From positions 124,001-188,000 of the forward strand of contig MARA01000053.1 of assembly GCA_001792895.1 (NCBI GenBank): a stretch of DNA of 64,000 nt. Direction: 5' to 3'. Below are positions 12,075-23,600 of this stretch, one piece after another (position 1 is the stretch's first letter; every line of letters begins with the position of its first letter). Source of the DNA: Lentinus brumalis (lineage: Eukaryota > Basidiomycota > Agaricomycetes > Polyporales > Polyporaceae). Position numbers and translations under genes: made by a program. The notes below the pieces were generated by a model. It saw only the letters and a program-made list of their open reading frames with translations. It ran no database searches and was not told the origin of the DNA.

Positions 12075-13296
12075 CTAGCTGTCCAGCTGGAAGTAAAGAT
12101 CCTGCATCATATCCGTCAGCATACGCTCGCGGTATCTTCAAACGGTGAGATGTACGTACGACGGGAATCTCGCCAGCATTAGCCGCCTCGAACGCGGGGA
12201 CACTGCCTGTCAGATAGATCAGCTCGTCGTTCGAAGGCGTGGTCATAATGCACTGGGGTGAGACAGCTGGAAAAAGAACAAGAGATGAGAGCAAGAACTC
12301 GACAAGAAGGAGTCGGCGGCTGCTCACTGCCATCAGTGTTCACCCAGTTCGGGAACATCTGAAGCGTAGTCTCGTCGACGCGCCACTACAAGCGGGCATC
12401 ATCAGCAATTCCCGCGATGCTCACACAATGGCGGCAACCGACGCACCACAGTGTTCTGAGCATAGCAAGACCCGACGCCATTGCCGGAGGTATAGGTCCC
12501 GTGGGTTGCGCCCACGGTCGCTATGTGAAGCAATCACCCGTCAGAGACAAGCGGTGTCTATATGCGATCGAATTGCTCACTTGCGCCACCTTGATTGTTA
12601 GTGATAACCACAGCTGTAGCATCCCTATGGAATACCAATCAGTGCACTATCGCCGTCCCAACATCCGAATGATGACCCACGCTGAACCGAGGGTCACCGA
12701 AGGGCCTTGATAGAGACTTGTTGTGCCTCCGTACGAAACAGGACCAATCCAGAAGTACCCAGTCTAGATGCCTTCAATGAGCGACCCTGGAAATTACGAT
12801 GTGTGCGTGCATCAACTCACCGTGTCCCGGATGGATACGAGATCTCCGGGCGACTCGGGAACGGTGTATACGTAGTGCCACGCGTTCGCAAGAGTGGACG
12901 TGAATCCAAACCTGCCCACATAGCCCAGGAGGACGTCTGTGCCAGCGGTATAGATCTTGATAACGCCGGTGTCGCTAAAAGTCCAGAAAGATGACTTGAG
13001 TGAGAATGCGCATAAGTATTAGACGGCTACGTGAGATCGTGACTTACACCGTGCCCGGGACACTCGACGGAGCGGCACGCGCAACGTCTGCGAGACCGTT
13101 CATCAGCATGAACCTGCATTGTACCGCGTCGGGAAGGCTTACTGGTCCTAGAGGCGTCGTAGAGGCGTCTCGGACGCGCCGGTGCCAAGCCGCGCGCAAG
13201 CCGCTGAGCGTTGAATTCTCGACGGCGACTGGGCGATGTCGCGGATACCAGAGCCAGTAGAGACAGGAAGAGGAGCGCAAAGAAAGTCGTGCGCAT
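12075..13296 (-). CDS. Secreted protein of a basidiomycete RLARGL family, 246 aa (copy A)
   Basis: Nine exons: 13296-13143, 13087-13048, 12974-12821, 12763-12681, 12624-12581, 12520-12447, 12385-12328, 12266-12160, 12101-12075. A signal peptide (MRTTFFALLFLSLLALVSA) precedes QRLARGLAPARPRRLY, a hallmark of an uncharacterised group of secreted Agaricomycete proteins. A repeated beta-type domain follows: GVIKIYTAG, LLGYVGRFG, then a second half with SCYAQNTVW and WVNTDG, ending DLYFQLDS. The long open frame 12333-12058 is mostly intron read through. The neighbouring gene 14092-15300 is a paralogue with the same exon plan and the same 741-nt coding length. A decayed third copy of the 3' exons lies at 36050-36300. 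Function is unknown; a secreted structural or surface role is only inference. Confidence 0.8.
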
Positions 13297-14091
13297 CTTG
13301 GAGAGCTCTTTACGACGACCGAGCCGTGTGACTGAGCGACAAGCGGAAGGTCGCGAGGACAAAGCAGAGGCTTGCAACTTACACGGGCAGATTCCTCTCT
13401 GCAATTGAGCATTTGAGGGGATTCATATATGATAGATTACCCGGAAGTGCCTCGTGAGGCACGCTGTGGAGTCGATGTTAGCACCTTTCTGCCGAGAACA
13501 GAAATACTTGTGATCGAGGCCCTTAATTGCCCCGCCTAGACGTTGTCCAGCGTATATGTTACTTTGTACCACTGCAACAGACTGCAACCTGCACATACCG
13601 CATCTCAGAGCGCACGAACTATACGGTACCGCGATGCGTCGCGTGGGCCGCAGAAGCCAACACCGAGTTCACATCTACATTAGTCACGACTCACCTGTGA
13701 CTCGGAGCCGCAAACTTCCTTCGCCATTCAGAGAATCAGAGCAGTTGACTTTAGCGAGATCTCTCGCGAAATATCCAGGAGCCCGAGGATTACGATTGAG
13801 CATGAGGGACTGAGAGCCTGGCCGTCAAGGTTGAAAGTTAAGGCGCTTAAATTACCGCATTCGTCAAGACAAAGTCGGCACTCGATTCGGACTCCGGGGA
13901 CATGTCTAATTGGCAGCTGAGGCACCTCGGCATAAAGTCCATGCAATAACGAGCCGATCGTACTAATAACATATTGATGTATCATTGGAGACTCACTGTC
14001 CGTGTATGTGCAGCAGTACGACGATCATCGAGCTACTACTTGTTACGACGTATGCAAACTGATCGGAAGCTACTTACTCATGCCGGTAATC
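13297..14091. other. Intergenic with promoter of copy A
   Basis: A TATA-like stretch read on the minus strand (ATATATGA near 13421-13432) lies about 125 bp upstream of the copy A start. No gene seen in the remainder. Confidence 0.4.
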
Positions 14092-15300
14092 TTACGGAGC
14101 GGAGACAGTAATGGTGTCGTAGTACAGGTCCTGTGAAATGCCTCCAGTGAGTCAAAAATGACGACAAGTGTAGGAAGAATAACGTACCACGGGAGCCCAA
14201 CCGGTGGTGTCGGAAGACTGGGAGAGCGCGACGAAGTCGCCCGTTCCGTATACGGTGGACTGATAGAGGTAGAAATGCGGGTTGACGACAGCTATACCGA
14301 CATGTCCAGTCAGTAGTGACTTAACGATCAGAGAATGGAAGGGACGTACTGCCATCAGGGTTCACCCATTGCACGGTGATCTTGCCAGTGGACGGATCTA
14401 CGCCGAACTGGACACATATTGAGCCCCGCGAGTAGCAAGACGTGATGATTCGCACTCACAACGGTAGTCTCGGCGTATCCACCGTTGTAACTGGCCGATT
14501 CTGCCGAGACAGCTGCACCCCCGCAGGAGCTATAGATGGCTGAATGAGCTGGACGGCGAAGCAATCTGCGAATCCGACTCACTTGTGCCTGCGACGACGC
14601 CCATGAGGCGCACAGTGGTAGCGCGACTGGAAAGATGATTGATACGATTGAATGAATGTGCGAAAACTGCGACACTAAGATGCTCACTTGTTTCCGAGGA
14701 ACACATAGGTTGAAGCGAATTCTGACAGAGCGGAGCTGCTTGTCTGCATTTGTCAATGAATCGTCAGCACCACGCCCGCGAAAATCGGTACACCACGAGG
14801 TGGGGAAGATGAAGACGCAGACGTACCACATCGGTGAACCCAACAAGCGCATTGGACGGGCTCGGGATGTTGTAGGTGAACGTATGGGCCGAGGCAACAT
14901 TAGTCGTGGCCCCAGTGGCGGTCATGTATGCCAAGACGGAGCCAGTGCTCGGGGCAATCAACTTGATCACGCCCCTCTGGCTACAGTATGGAATCATCTC
15001 AGCGACTGCCGAAGACATGAGATGACGGGGTTACGCACGTTGTACCGGGGGAACCAGAGGGAACCGCACGTGCAGCATCTTCATCGGACAATGGACATCA
15101 AAAGAGGAGAAGAGACTGAGCGTGCATGGCTTACTGGTGCGCGTGCCAGCGTAGAGACGTCGCGGGCGGGCAGGTCCGAGACCCCGAGCCAAACGCTCGC
15201 CGTTCGTCTCACGAACAGCGCGTGCGGAGACGTCGATGACGGCGGAAAGGAGAGAAAGGATGAGCACCGCGAACGCTGCAATGCGGATGACTGGGAGCAT
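14092..15300 (-). CDS. Secreted protein of the RLARGL family, 246 aa (copy B)
   Basis: Nine exons: 15300-15135, 15078-15039, 14980-14827, 14743-14688, 14626-14583, 14539-14460, 14407-14350, 14291-14188, 14130-14092. Signal peptide MLPVIRIAAFAVLILSLLSA, then ERLARGLGPARPRRLY. The first domain has GVIKLIAPSTGSVLAYM and the second half has YNGGYAETTV, FGVDPSTGKITVQWVNPDG and the C-terminus DLYYDTITVSAP. Exons 2, 3, 5 and 7 have exactly the same length as in copy A and every intron phase matches, so the pair arose by tandem duplication and has diverged strongly in sequence. A TATA-like TATATA stretch lies near 15388-15394. Function unknown. Confidence 0.8.
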
Positions 15301-16758
15301 TTCGAGATGAGACCAGGAAGGACAGACAGAAGTGGGCGGATAGGCAGACGGCGGACTCCAGCAGACGAGGATGAAGTGGACTGCGCTATATACGGAGTTG
15401 CACCCCGAGTCGTAATCTCCATATCATGCCCTGGAACCGGAGGCTCCACTCCGTCCGTCCCTGAGTATCGGACTTCATGCCGCGACGCACCCAAGCATTG
15501 GCGAACCCATTACGCCGGGTCACGACACACAGAAATGGGGTCGAATGACGGCTAGCGAGATACCGATTTGACAGGTTCTGTAGGAGGCGTTGAGCCACAA
15601 CCTTGCGCAACCAATCCCGACGGCTTACGCGAGCCTAGACTGGAGGCAAAGAGATTTTGTGCGCCCCAACAATTTAATCATGTACCTCGAAACATTTTCT
15701 CGGGACTAACCAATCCCCGATATTGAAATGCTGTGCCCCTGCAAGCAAACGCAAGACCATCGATCAGCGTAATCAAGCTTGCACTTTGTACGTATACTTA
15801 AGTGTTTGCACGGACCTTTGAATCAATAATGTGAGCTCTATAAGAGACTATGAGCAAGATGATGAATCGAAATGAGAAGGACATATGTATGCTTGACTTT
15901 GGCCGAGGTGAAGCTCCCCCAGTAAAGCCAGAGCAGGCCCATGCAAGCCCCAGCCTACAAAGTCGAAGAATGAAATGCATGATCGGCCTCGTCTCGAGCC
16001 GTGACGCTGGTCGATCGACTCCCGGGCCCAACTCCGAATATAGGATGACACCACGGAGTATATCGCTTACATGGGTACCGCAGGACAGACGCGTACGTAC
16101 CAGAAATATACCGTAGCTCAGCACGCTCGGGTACGAGATGGCGGAGGGAAGGAGACCACCGAGCGGTCGTGCTTGGTCGCGAGGAGGCGTCTACGGGCAA
16201 CAGAGCTGAAGAAAATAACGCAAGCGGGACATTGGCGGAGTTTGCAGCCACAGAAGTCTACCGCAGGGCTGGGCCAGACGTCAGTAGGGAATAAGCTTTA
16301 TTAGTATGGTTTGTCAAGCTGTCCACGTACCGCGGCTCTGGCTGAGTTCACGTTGCTCTTCTATCTCGGAATGGGCCAACCTCGGCGGGCAAGTCGAGTG
16401 CTGTCGAACCACGCGTTCCGGTGGTTAAACGTTACCTAGCGACCGGCCGTAGTACAACGTGCCTTCGAAGTATGACGACGCCGTTGCAGGGACTCATCTC
16501 CGTAGTATGCTCCCGAGTTGCAACTCACTAGAAGCTCTGACACAGAGCTGCGACTGAGCCTGAGGTAGACAAGGAGGATACGGACTTCGAAGAGTTAAAC
16601 CTAAGTTAAAGTTGTACTTACGGTGATGGGCGCCTGATGACGCGAGTATGCCGGCGCTTGTATCTCGTTGTTCTCACCAGTTTCCTCATCGTCGTCCCCG
16701 TTCTCCTCGTCGTCTCCGACGTCGTGCTCGGGCCATTGCCCCTCTTTTCTCCGCCGCC
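15301..16758. other. 1.4 kb without a supported gene
   Basis: Minus-strand frames at 15798-16251 are moderately long, and splice-like motifs occur, but I could not build a phase-consistent model or recognise a family. The region also carries the promoter of the Skt5-like gene. Confidence 0.35.
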
Positions 16759-18423
16759 ATGTATGCTCAGCCCCAGCCACGACAGTCGGCCAACTTTGCA
16801 CCCGACTTCGACCAGCGACGCGCATCGCCAGGGCCTATACCCCCCGACCCCCGCGGGTCGCAGTACTATCCCCAGCCCGTCCGCCAATCGCAGTATACTC
16901 AGTACGATAATGCATCTTATGACGGCGACGGCGACGACTTCTACCAGTCGCAGTCGCAGTACGACCAGCCGTACGCCGCCCGGTCAGTCGCTACCCAGTC
17001 CATCCGCGCGCCCTCCCCACCTCAAGGTCCCATCCTCGACCACTCGCACCTCCGGCCAGGCAACCAGGCCGCGCTGCTGTCACATGAGCGCACGCTTGAG
17101 CTCTACCGCGCGAACGCGAAGAAGACGCAGGATCCGGACCTCCAGTTCGAGTTTGCCGTCTTCATGGTCGACGCCTCCAAAACGATGCCCATCCCCGAGG
17201 AGACCCCCGGGAACGTCATGGAGGTCGAGAAGGCCAAGGCGAAGCGCGACGACCTCATTCACGAGGCCATGTCCCTCCTCAAACGGCTCGCTGATCGCGG
17301 ACACATGCCCGCACAGTACTTCCTCGCCGACTGCTACGCGAACGGCATCGGCACGCACAAGAACCGACAGGACTTCGACCGCGCATTCCCCCTCTTTGTC
17401 CTCGCCGCCAAGCACGGCCACCCTGACGCGGCGTATCGTGCAGGGACGTGCTGTGAGAACGGCTGGGGGTGCCGGCGAGAGTCGGCCAAGGCGCTTCAGT
17501 TCTACAAGAAGGCGGCGGCAGCGGGGCACCCGGGTGCGCTCTATCGCCTGGGGATCGCAGAGCTCAACGGGGAGTTGGGCTTGTCGAAGAGCCCAAAGGT
17601 ACGTTCTATTTCACGGTGTCCTTGTCCGCCCCGCACCGAACCCGAGTAGGAAGGCGTCAAGTACCTCAAGCGCTCCGCCGAGCATGCAACGGCGGAGTTC
17701 CCCCATGCATTACACGAACTTGCGCTCCTGCACGAGCGCGGTATCGACAACGTCCTCTTTGTCGACTACGAGTACGCCGCAGAGCTGCTCGCACAGGCGG
17801 CGGAACTGGGGTACGCACCGAGCGCATACCGGTTAGGTGAATGCTACGAGTACGGAAAGATGGGCTGCCCCCAAGATCCCGCGCTGTCAATACACTATTA
17901 TGTCAGTCTTTCTGTGCTGCGGCTCCGTGTCTGTGCTGACGATTGTGTTGCAGAATATCGCCGCGCAGCAGAATCACAGAGACGCGTGCTTTGCGCTCAC
18001 CGCATGGTACCTCGTCGGGTCGCCCGGCGTGCTCCCGCAATCGGACACGGAGGCGTACCTGTGGGCGCGGAAGGCGGCGGAGGCGGGGCTCACGAAGGCG
18101 ATGTACGCCATCGGCTACTTCCTCGAGGTCGGAATCGGCACGCAGCCGAACATGACAGAGTGCGTATGCGTAAACCGCTATTTTTGTCCCCAGGCTGGTG
18201 AACATATTGACATGTCCCCATACGTAGAGCAATACAGTGGTACAAGCGCGCGGCGGAGCAGGGCGACAAGCGGGCAGCACAGCGGCTGAGAGGTCCTCAG
18301 AATGCCGCGATCGTCGCGCCCGGCGGGCCCGGGTCGGTGCTGCATCGCAATGAGAATGGGAGCGGGGAGTCTGTTGCGGGCTCGGGGAAGGGCGGGAAGG
18401 ACAAGGACTGCGTCATCATGTGA
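16759..18423 (+). CDS. Skt5/Chs4-like chitin synthase regulator with Sel1 repeats and CaaX box, 497 aa
   Basis: Exons 16759-17598, 17650-17901, 17954-18159 and 18228-18423. The start ATG at 16759 sits in GCCGCCATG; the frame stays open upstream to 16648 but that start is less likely. Residues 1-95 are low-complexity (Gln, Ser, Tyr, Pro). About seven Sel1-type helical repeats follow, from LAKHGHPDAAYRAG-like units to AIQWYKRAAEQGDKRAAQRL. The protein ends KDKDCVIM, a CaaX farnesylation signal. Yeast Skt5/Chs4, which activates chitin synthase III and anchors it at the plasma membrane and bud neck, has the same combination of Sel1 repeats and a CaaX terminus. Function here is inferred from that architecture; other Sel1 proteins exist but rarely end in a CaaX box. 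Confidence 0.85.
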
Positions 18424-19036
18424 GTCGATGCGAGTCTTTCCGGGTGCGAGCGAAGGGACGAGCAGCGAGGAGCGAGGATGGGAAGATGGCAGACAAGAGA
18501 TGACATGGACAGGTATGGTAGAGCCGACACTACTACCGCGGACTTCAGCGTTACTGTATACGAACTAATTCGGCACCAAGGGACCTACATTGCACGTTCC
18601 TCTCCATCGTTCAATGCAACTCATGAATACCCTGCTTCTGCGACCCCTTGTACGACCCCTCGGGGGTTTCCGAGAGGCTCACTTCGCTACCGGGTTATGG
18701 TGGTTAGCGTGAGTGGGTCCGCGTATGGGTATTACTGACAAGCTTTCAGCGTGCGACTCAAACGGCGGCCATACTTCTAAGCTTAACACCCGGCGTAGAG
18801 AATTCCGCCGTGTCACGTTATGCCTTAGGCGGCGAACCGTCCTTCCGGACAAATGCCACCGAGGGCGTCGTATCGCCCTTCGCAAACGATCTCACTACCG
18901 TGCGGGTTTGACCTGTCAGTCGACGCTCGGGCCCCCCATCCGAATCAACGGTGTGTATGTCGTCGGGAATATCAGGAGCTCTTCTGATGTCGTATCGCCG
19001 TCGCAGACACAATCGTCTCCGAGAGCGGGGTTTCCC
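18424..19036. other. Intergenic
   Basis: A frame continuous with the following F-box gene is open from 18713, but the segment before 19037 shows no domain, so it is treated as upstream region. Confidence 0.4.
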
Positions 19037-20077
19037 ATGGCTCCATTCGACGCCGACATACTACAATATCTGGTATGCCACCTCGACACCCGCAGTGCCG
19101 CGAGAGCATCCCTCGTCTGCAGCCAATGGTACCACGCAGCAACGCCCATCGCATACGCCCGCGTCTTCCTCCACGCTGGGTCCTGGGAGACTTCCAGTGC
19201 GCTCTCGCGCACGCTCATTCAATGCGCCCACCTGCGGCACCACGTCAGACACCTCACGGTGATCCACTGCGCCCGATACTTCCCGTACATGGGCAACTGG
19301 CTCTACGGGTGGTTAGCCCTGGTCCCTGAGGGCAGTTTGCGCAGCTGTCGTGCAATTGGCGGGGCGGCCCTCGTGGGCAGCCTACTCGCCTCTCCCACCG
19401 TTCGTGCCGCTCCTCGACTTGCGGTCATCACGCTCTTCTTCAAGACCTCCGATGATGCGGTTCCCCACGTCGAGTTGCTCACATGCCATCCAGAACACAT
19501 CCGACTTGCAGAATGGGAGCGCCGCACCTCCGACCGCGGGTTTCTTCGACGCTTGTTCCCCCATTTTCGAGTCAAATGGGGCCCCGACACTCGCAACACG
19601 CTCTACCTCAGCCTCGCTTCTCCTGCTGCAGAAGGCGGCGTCTCGCTTTCCGAGCTGGGCGAGTTCTTGACCTTGCTCAGCGGACACCTCGCGCGAGCGA
19701 ACTTCGTCATCTTCACGCTGGGATATACGTCCTCCCGCCCGATGCCCACAGGCCGTGAACTATGCGAGGAGGGCCTCGCGCAGGTGACCCGCCGGCCATC
19801 CCGGTGCCAATGCGCATCGACGCCGACCCCATTCGTAACGACCGTGCCATCCGACGCACCCGCCGTGTGCGCTGCTCTCATCGGCGGAGAGCCCTTCTCG
19901 GTCGGGACCGCCCGGACGATTTTGGAGTGTATGAACTCCAGTCGGACAAGCCCTCCTGTGTGGGCGCATGCCGCGATCTTGCGGGTGGCGGGAGTCACTC
20001 GCGGAAAGGTTTGCGAGATGTGCGGAGTTCAGCTCTACGCAGTGTTTCAGCCCTCCTTCGATGATGTTCCTCCATAA
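19037..20077 (+). CDS. F-box protein, 346 aa
   Basis: Single exon. The chosen ATG at 19037 has a good context (CCCATGG), and the F-box starts immediately: MAPFDADILQYLVCHLD, then SLVCSQWYHAATPIAYARVF (the C-x-x-W core at about residues 31-35). The rest (about 300 residues) has no recognisable repeat but contains a CxxC pair near the C-terminus (CEMCG). It would act as a substrate adaptor in an SCF ubiquitin ligase. The open frame extends 108 codons upstream, so a longer N-terminus cannot be excluded. The protein is unlike the other F-box-like proteins in the window. Confidence 0.75.
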   Translation: MAPFDADILQYLVCHLDTRSAARASLVCSQWYHAATPIAYARVFLHAGSWETSSALSRTLIQCAHLRHHVRHLTVIHCARYFPYMGNWLYGWLALVPEGSLRSCRAIGGAALVGSLLASPTVRAAPRLAVITLFFKTSDDAVPHVELLTCHPEHIRLAEWERRTSDRGFLRRLFPHFRVKWGPDTRNTLYLSLASPAAEGGVSLSELGEFLTLLSGHLARANFVIFTLGYTSSRPMPTGRELCEEGLAQVTRRPSRCQCASTPTPFVTTVPSDAPAVCAALIGGEPFSVGTARTILECMNSSRTSPPVWAHAAILRVAGVTRGKVCEMCGVQLYAVFQPSFDDVPP

Positions 20078-20638
20078 CTGTCGCCTGTATTCTGACTTCA
20101 ACCGGAGCTCTCACCCTTTCCAGAGGCGACACGCCCATGACTGAGCTGCCGGCAAGAAGTCTGGGCACCGCCAGTTTTTGTAGTCCATCGCGATCCGCAA
20201 GCTGCCACTACTGTATTCTCGAGTCCGCATCTCTTGACAGTAGTACACGTATTAGGCATCGGACACTATATCTAACATATACATCGCGCTGCGAAGCATG
20301 GCAAGTGCGGGCAATAGGCAAGTATGCGTATCGCGGAAGGGAGGGGAATATGGCGGCCGTATAGGTACGCAATCTGGGCGCACCAGTGCTATGTAGTGTG
20401 CAGCGAAGGACAAGGTTATAAAAAAACATCAAGTGAGGGAGGGATATGTGTACGGTATGACGCATACCGGAATACATATAGACAGCAACAGCAACAGCAA
20501 CAGCAGCAGAAAAGAAACAACGTGTCCGCGAGCAAGGGCACAAAACAGCATGTACAGATACTTATACTGTGGGTACTTTTCGCAACCGAGACTCTACGGG
20601 GGCACCACAGCAGCAGAAAGCAGGATGTCAGGAAGTCG
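20078..20638. other. Intergenic between convergent genes
   Basis: Holds the 3' ends of the F-box gene (+) and the deubiquitinase (-), and a short AACAGC/AGC microsatellite at about 20483-20512. Confidence 0.5.
20483..20512. repeat. AACAGC/AGC microsatellite
   Basis: About five tandem units of AACAGC or AGC lie in the spacer between two convergent genes. The open frame it creates (a run of Gln codons on the plus strand) is not a gene. Confidence 0.6.
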
Positions 20639-23600
20639 CTACCGTCCGAACGACGACGGCGGCCCGTCCTTGTCCCGCTTGTCCTTCTTCCCGATCCCGA
20701 ACTTGGGCGCCGTGAAGCTCAGCTTCCTCGTCGCGCGCTTCCAGTTCGCTCCCGCCGAGCTCGAGCTGCTGCTACTGTGACTCGGCGGCACCGGCGTATC
20801 CGCGACGCTCCCGCTCCCTGCACTGCCGTACGAAGATGAGAAGGAGAGACCGACCACGCCCTGCGGCGTTGGTACAAACGGATAGTTCTCGACATTCCCA
20901 TGCCCATGCCCATGCTGTGAGCTGCGCGGCTGCGAGTGCGATTGGCGTGATTCGGACTGAGAGACTCGAGGAGGGGCGGGCGTAGACTGTCTCCGTTCGC
21001 GGGGCGTCTGAACCGCGGTGGGTGGGGATGGGAGCTCCCTAGGTGCTGGTTCATCTGGTGGCCGGTCGGTCTCGTTATTCTCGCGCGCCTTGCCCTTGAC
21101 GTATGCCTGGGCTGTCCCGTTCGTCTCAGGAGACGTCGGCGACCCAGGCAGAGGCGGTAATGGCGGCGGCATCGCGATGCCAGAAGAAGGTCTTGAGCCG
21201 AGTCCTCTCAAACTCGAAGAGGACGAGGACGACATCGTCGCGCCAGCAGTAGATGGTCGCGGAGGAAGCTTCGACTGGTCCGAGCGGCGCTTGTCGCGCT
21301 TGACGGTTCGCGACAGCTCGGGCGCCGACTTCTTGTGAGCGGCCGGGGATAATGGGGGTTCTGTCGCCGACCCGGACGCGAGGGGCGGCATTGGGACAGA
21401 CGGGATGACAGGCGAGCCTACTGGAGAGGACGTGTCAGAGATGGCAGCCTCGGAGCCGCGTCTGCCTAGACGGGGGGATGCGTCTTGACGTGAACTCTTG
21501 ATCCTAAACCAGGCGCTCGGCTTCCTCTCGGGGCCTCGCTCCTTCTCCTTCGTGGGCGTCGAGGTTCCATTCGGGAACGCATAGCCCTTGGACGGGACGG
21601 GTGAGGAGGGTACTGAGGGTATGGTTTCGTGGGTATGACTGGTGTCTGCAGTCGACGTCGTGGACCCGCCCGTACGTGGTCGGCGCGAGATGGATGGAGA
21701 CGGGAGCGAGCCGGCGACGTCGGCGCCACTGCGCCTGTCAACATTGCTGCTCCCACCATTTCGTAGCCGCAACGATGGGGTCGTGCGGATGGTGTGCAAA
21801 AAGCCGCCGAGGGTGTGATTATGATGTGGCTGGGACGGTGATGAGGGAAGGGGCGGAGAACTGGGGGAGGGTATTTGCACGGATATGTTCGGTGGGGAGG
21901 GTACTGATGGTGGCCTGGGGGTATTGAGAGGCGAGATGTCGGACGGGACGGTGGGCGCGAGAGGAGCAGGCGAGTCGCTCTTGTCGGAGTATTCGATGTC
22001 ATCCACGAGCCCTGGAGGGACGGCAGGCGCGGGCGAGCTGGGAACTTCGTTCCCTTCTGTCGTCGCGAGACTGACCGTCTTGCCTGGAGCAGAACCGATG
22101 TCTGTCGATACCGTTGCTTCTGGTGGAGGGGTGGGAGGTTTGAGACCGAGAGCGGATAGATCGAGGTCGACTGCCTGGTAGTACAGGACATATGCTGAGC
22201 CACTGTTCGACTCGCCAAAGTATTTCGGAATCTCGGACTCTTTCATGGTGGTGACAGTATCGTCGTCGAAGAGCAGCCAGGCACCGCGCGCCTTGATAAT
22301 GGTCACGTAGTGCCCGTGGTGAGGCCCACTAACCAACGTGCATGAGAAAGCGTCGACAGAGATAAGATGCGAATACGCACGTTCCGATGTGCACCACGAT
22401 CGCGAAAAGCTCGTAGAGCCGGTCTGGATCCTCAGCGTCGTCCACGGTATTGAATAACCGAAGTTCGAGCGGGAAGGCGACGCGGTACGCCAGCTTGATG
22501 TACTTGCCGACGTCCTCCTGGTACTTGAAGCGCTTCAAGTGCAGCGCGAGAATGTTGGGCAGCTTCTTGATCTTCATCCTGGCAGCGTGTCAGCGTAGCT
22601 ATAGAGTCCCGACAGGCGCAATGTGCGTACCTCTTCTCGGCCTCCTGCAGATCACAACACGAGTCACAGAAGAACTTGTTCTTCTGACAGAGCATCTCGC
22701 TCGCGCTGAACTGCCGCAGACACGCAGTCACGGACGAGTTCTGCTCGATGTCGATTGACAGGTCGATGAACGACTCGTCGCGCGAGGACACGGTCTCGCA
22801 CGTGAGACAGCGCGTCTCGCTCGTCAGCACGCCCTCGAACAGCCTGTGCACGATCGTCGAGTGGTACGCCATGGCCTGCGCTGTCGACGTCGAGGCCGCA
22901 GGTTGCGTCGAGAGCGTCGCGATAGAGTTCGACACTACATGATGGTGAGAACAGAGAATTCGGCGCTCAGGAACGTACTCACAATCTTCCACGGACTTGC
23001 TGGTGCCGTTTGCCGCTGACCCGTGCCTACGTCCATCCTCTTCCATGTCCTCCATGACGCGATTCAGCAGATAGTTGAGGAACTCGTGCGCGTCTTGGTG
23101 CATCGAGCTGCGGAACAATTCGTTGAGCTCTTTGAGTTTGTCGATGAACGCGCGCGGCGCGACCGTGCCCTTGTCGGCCGGGTTCTTGCTGATGTGCAGG
23201 AAGAGGGACCGGAGCGCGGAGAGGAGAGTCGGCGGAGAAGGTGGTATGGGAATAGCAGGAGGCGCATTCGGTTTGGGGGGCGGTTCGGATATAGAATTTT
23301 GCCGGGTGGGCTTCTTGCGTGATGGAGGCTGTGGAGTCTGCGGAACAGACGCAGGAGGGGAAGTAGGGACCTGTGGGATCTCCGGAACAGAGGGATCGGG
23401 ATATTGAAGGAGGAGTTCGCGAAACGGACCGCAGAAATAGAGGGCTTGAAGAACAGAGTTGGCATAGCTGGCGAGGGTATATCAGCAAGCCGTCCACTAA
23501 CGGTTCAGGAGGCCCAAACGAAAGCGAACAGAGGAAACTCGAGTCAAGACACTCGCTCCGTCGCAGCACCCCATGACACGTCCGGCATCCGCCTCTTATT

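Noticed and set aside
12058..12333. Separate small secreted protein of 91 codons
   Set aside because: It is the last exons of copy A plus retained introns; the apparent signal peptide is intron sequence.
16637..17836. 399-codon plus-strand frame
   Set aside because: Shadow of the Sel1 protein in another frame, rich in Arg and Ser and with no domain.
21466..22218. Long minus-strand frame of 250 codons
   Set aside because: It is an out-of-frame shadow of the Pro/Ser-rich tail of the deubiquitinase.
20639..23467. Deubiquitinase as a 5'-truncated, Cys-less pseudogene
   Set aside because: The missing Cys-box exons were found at 25290-25474, and the full model sums to a multiple of three with all phases matching.
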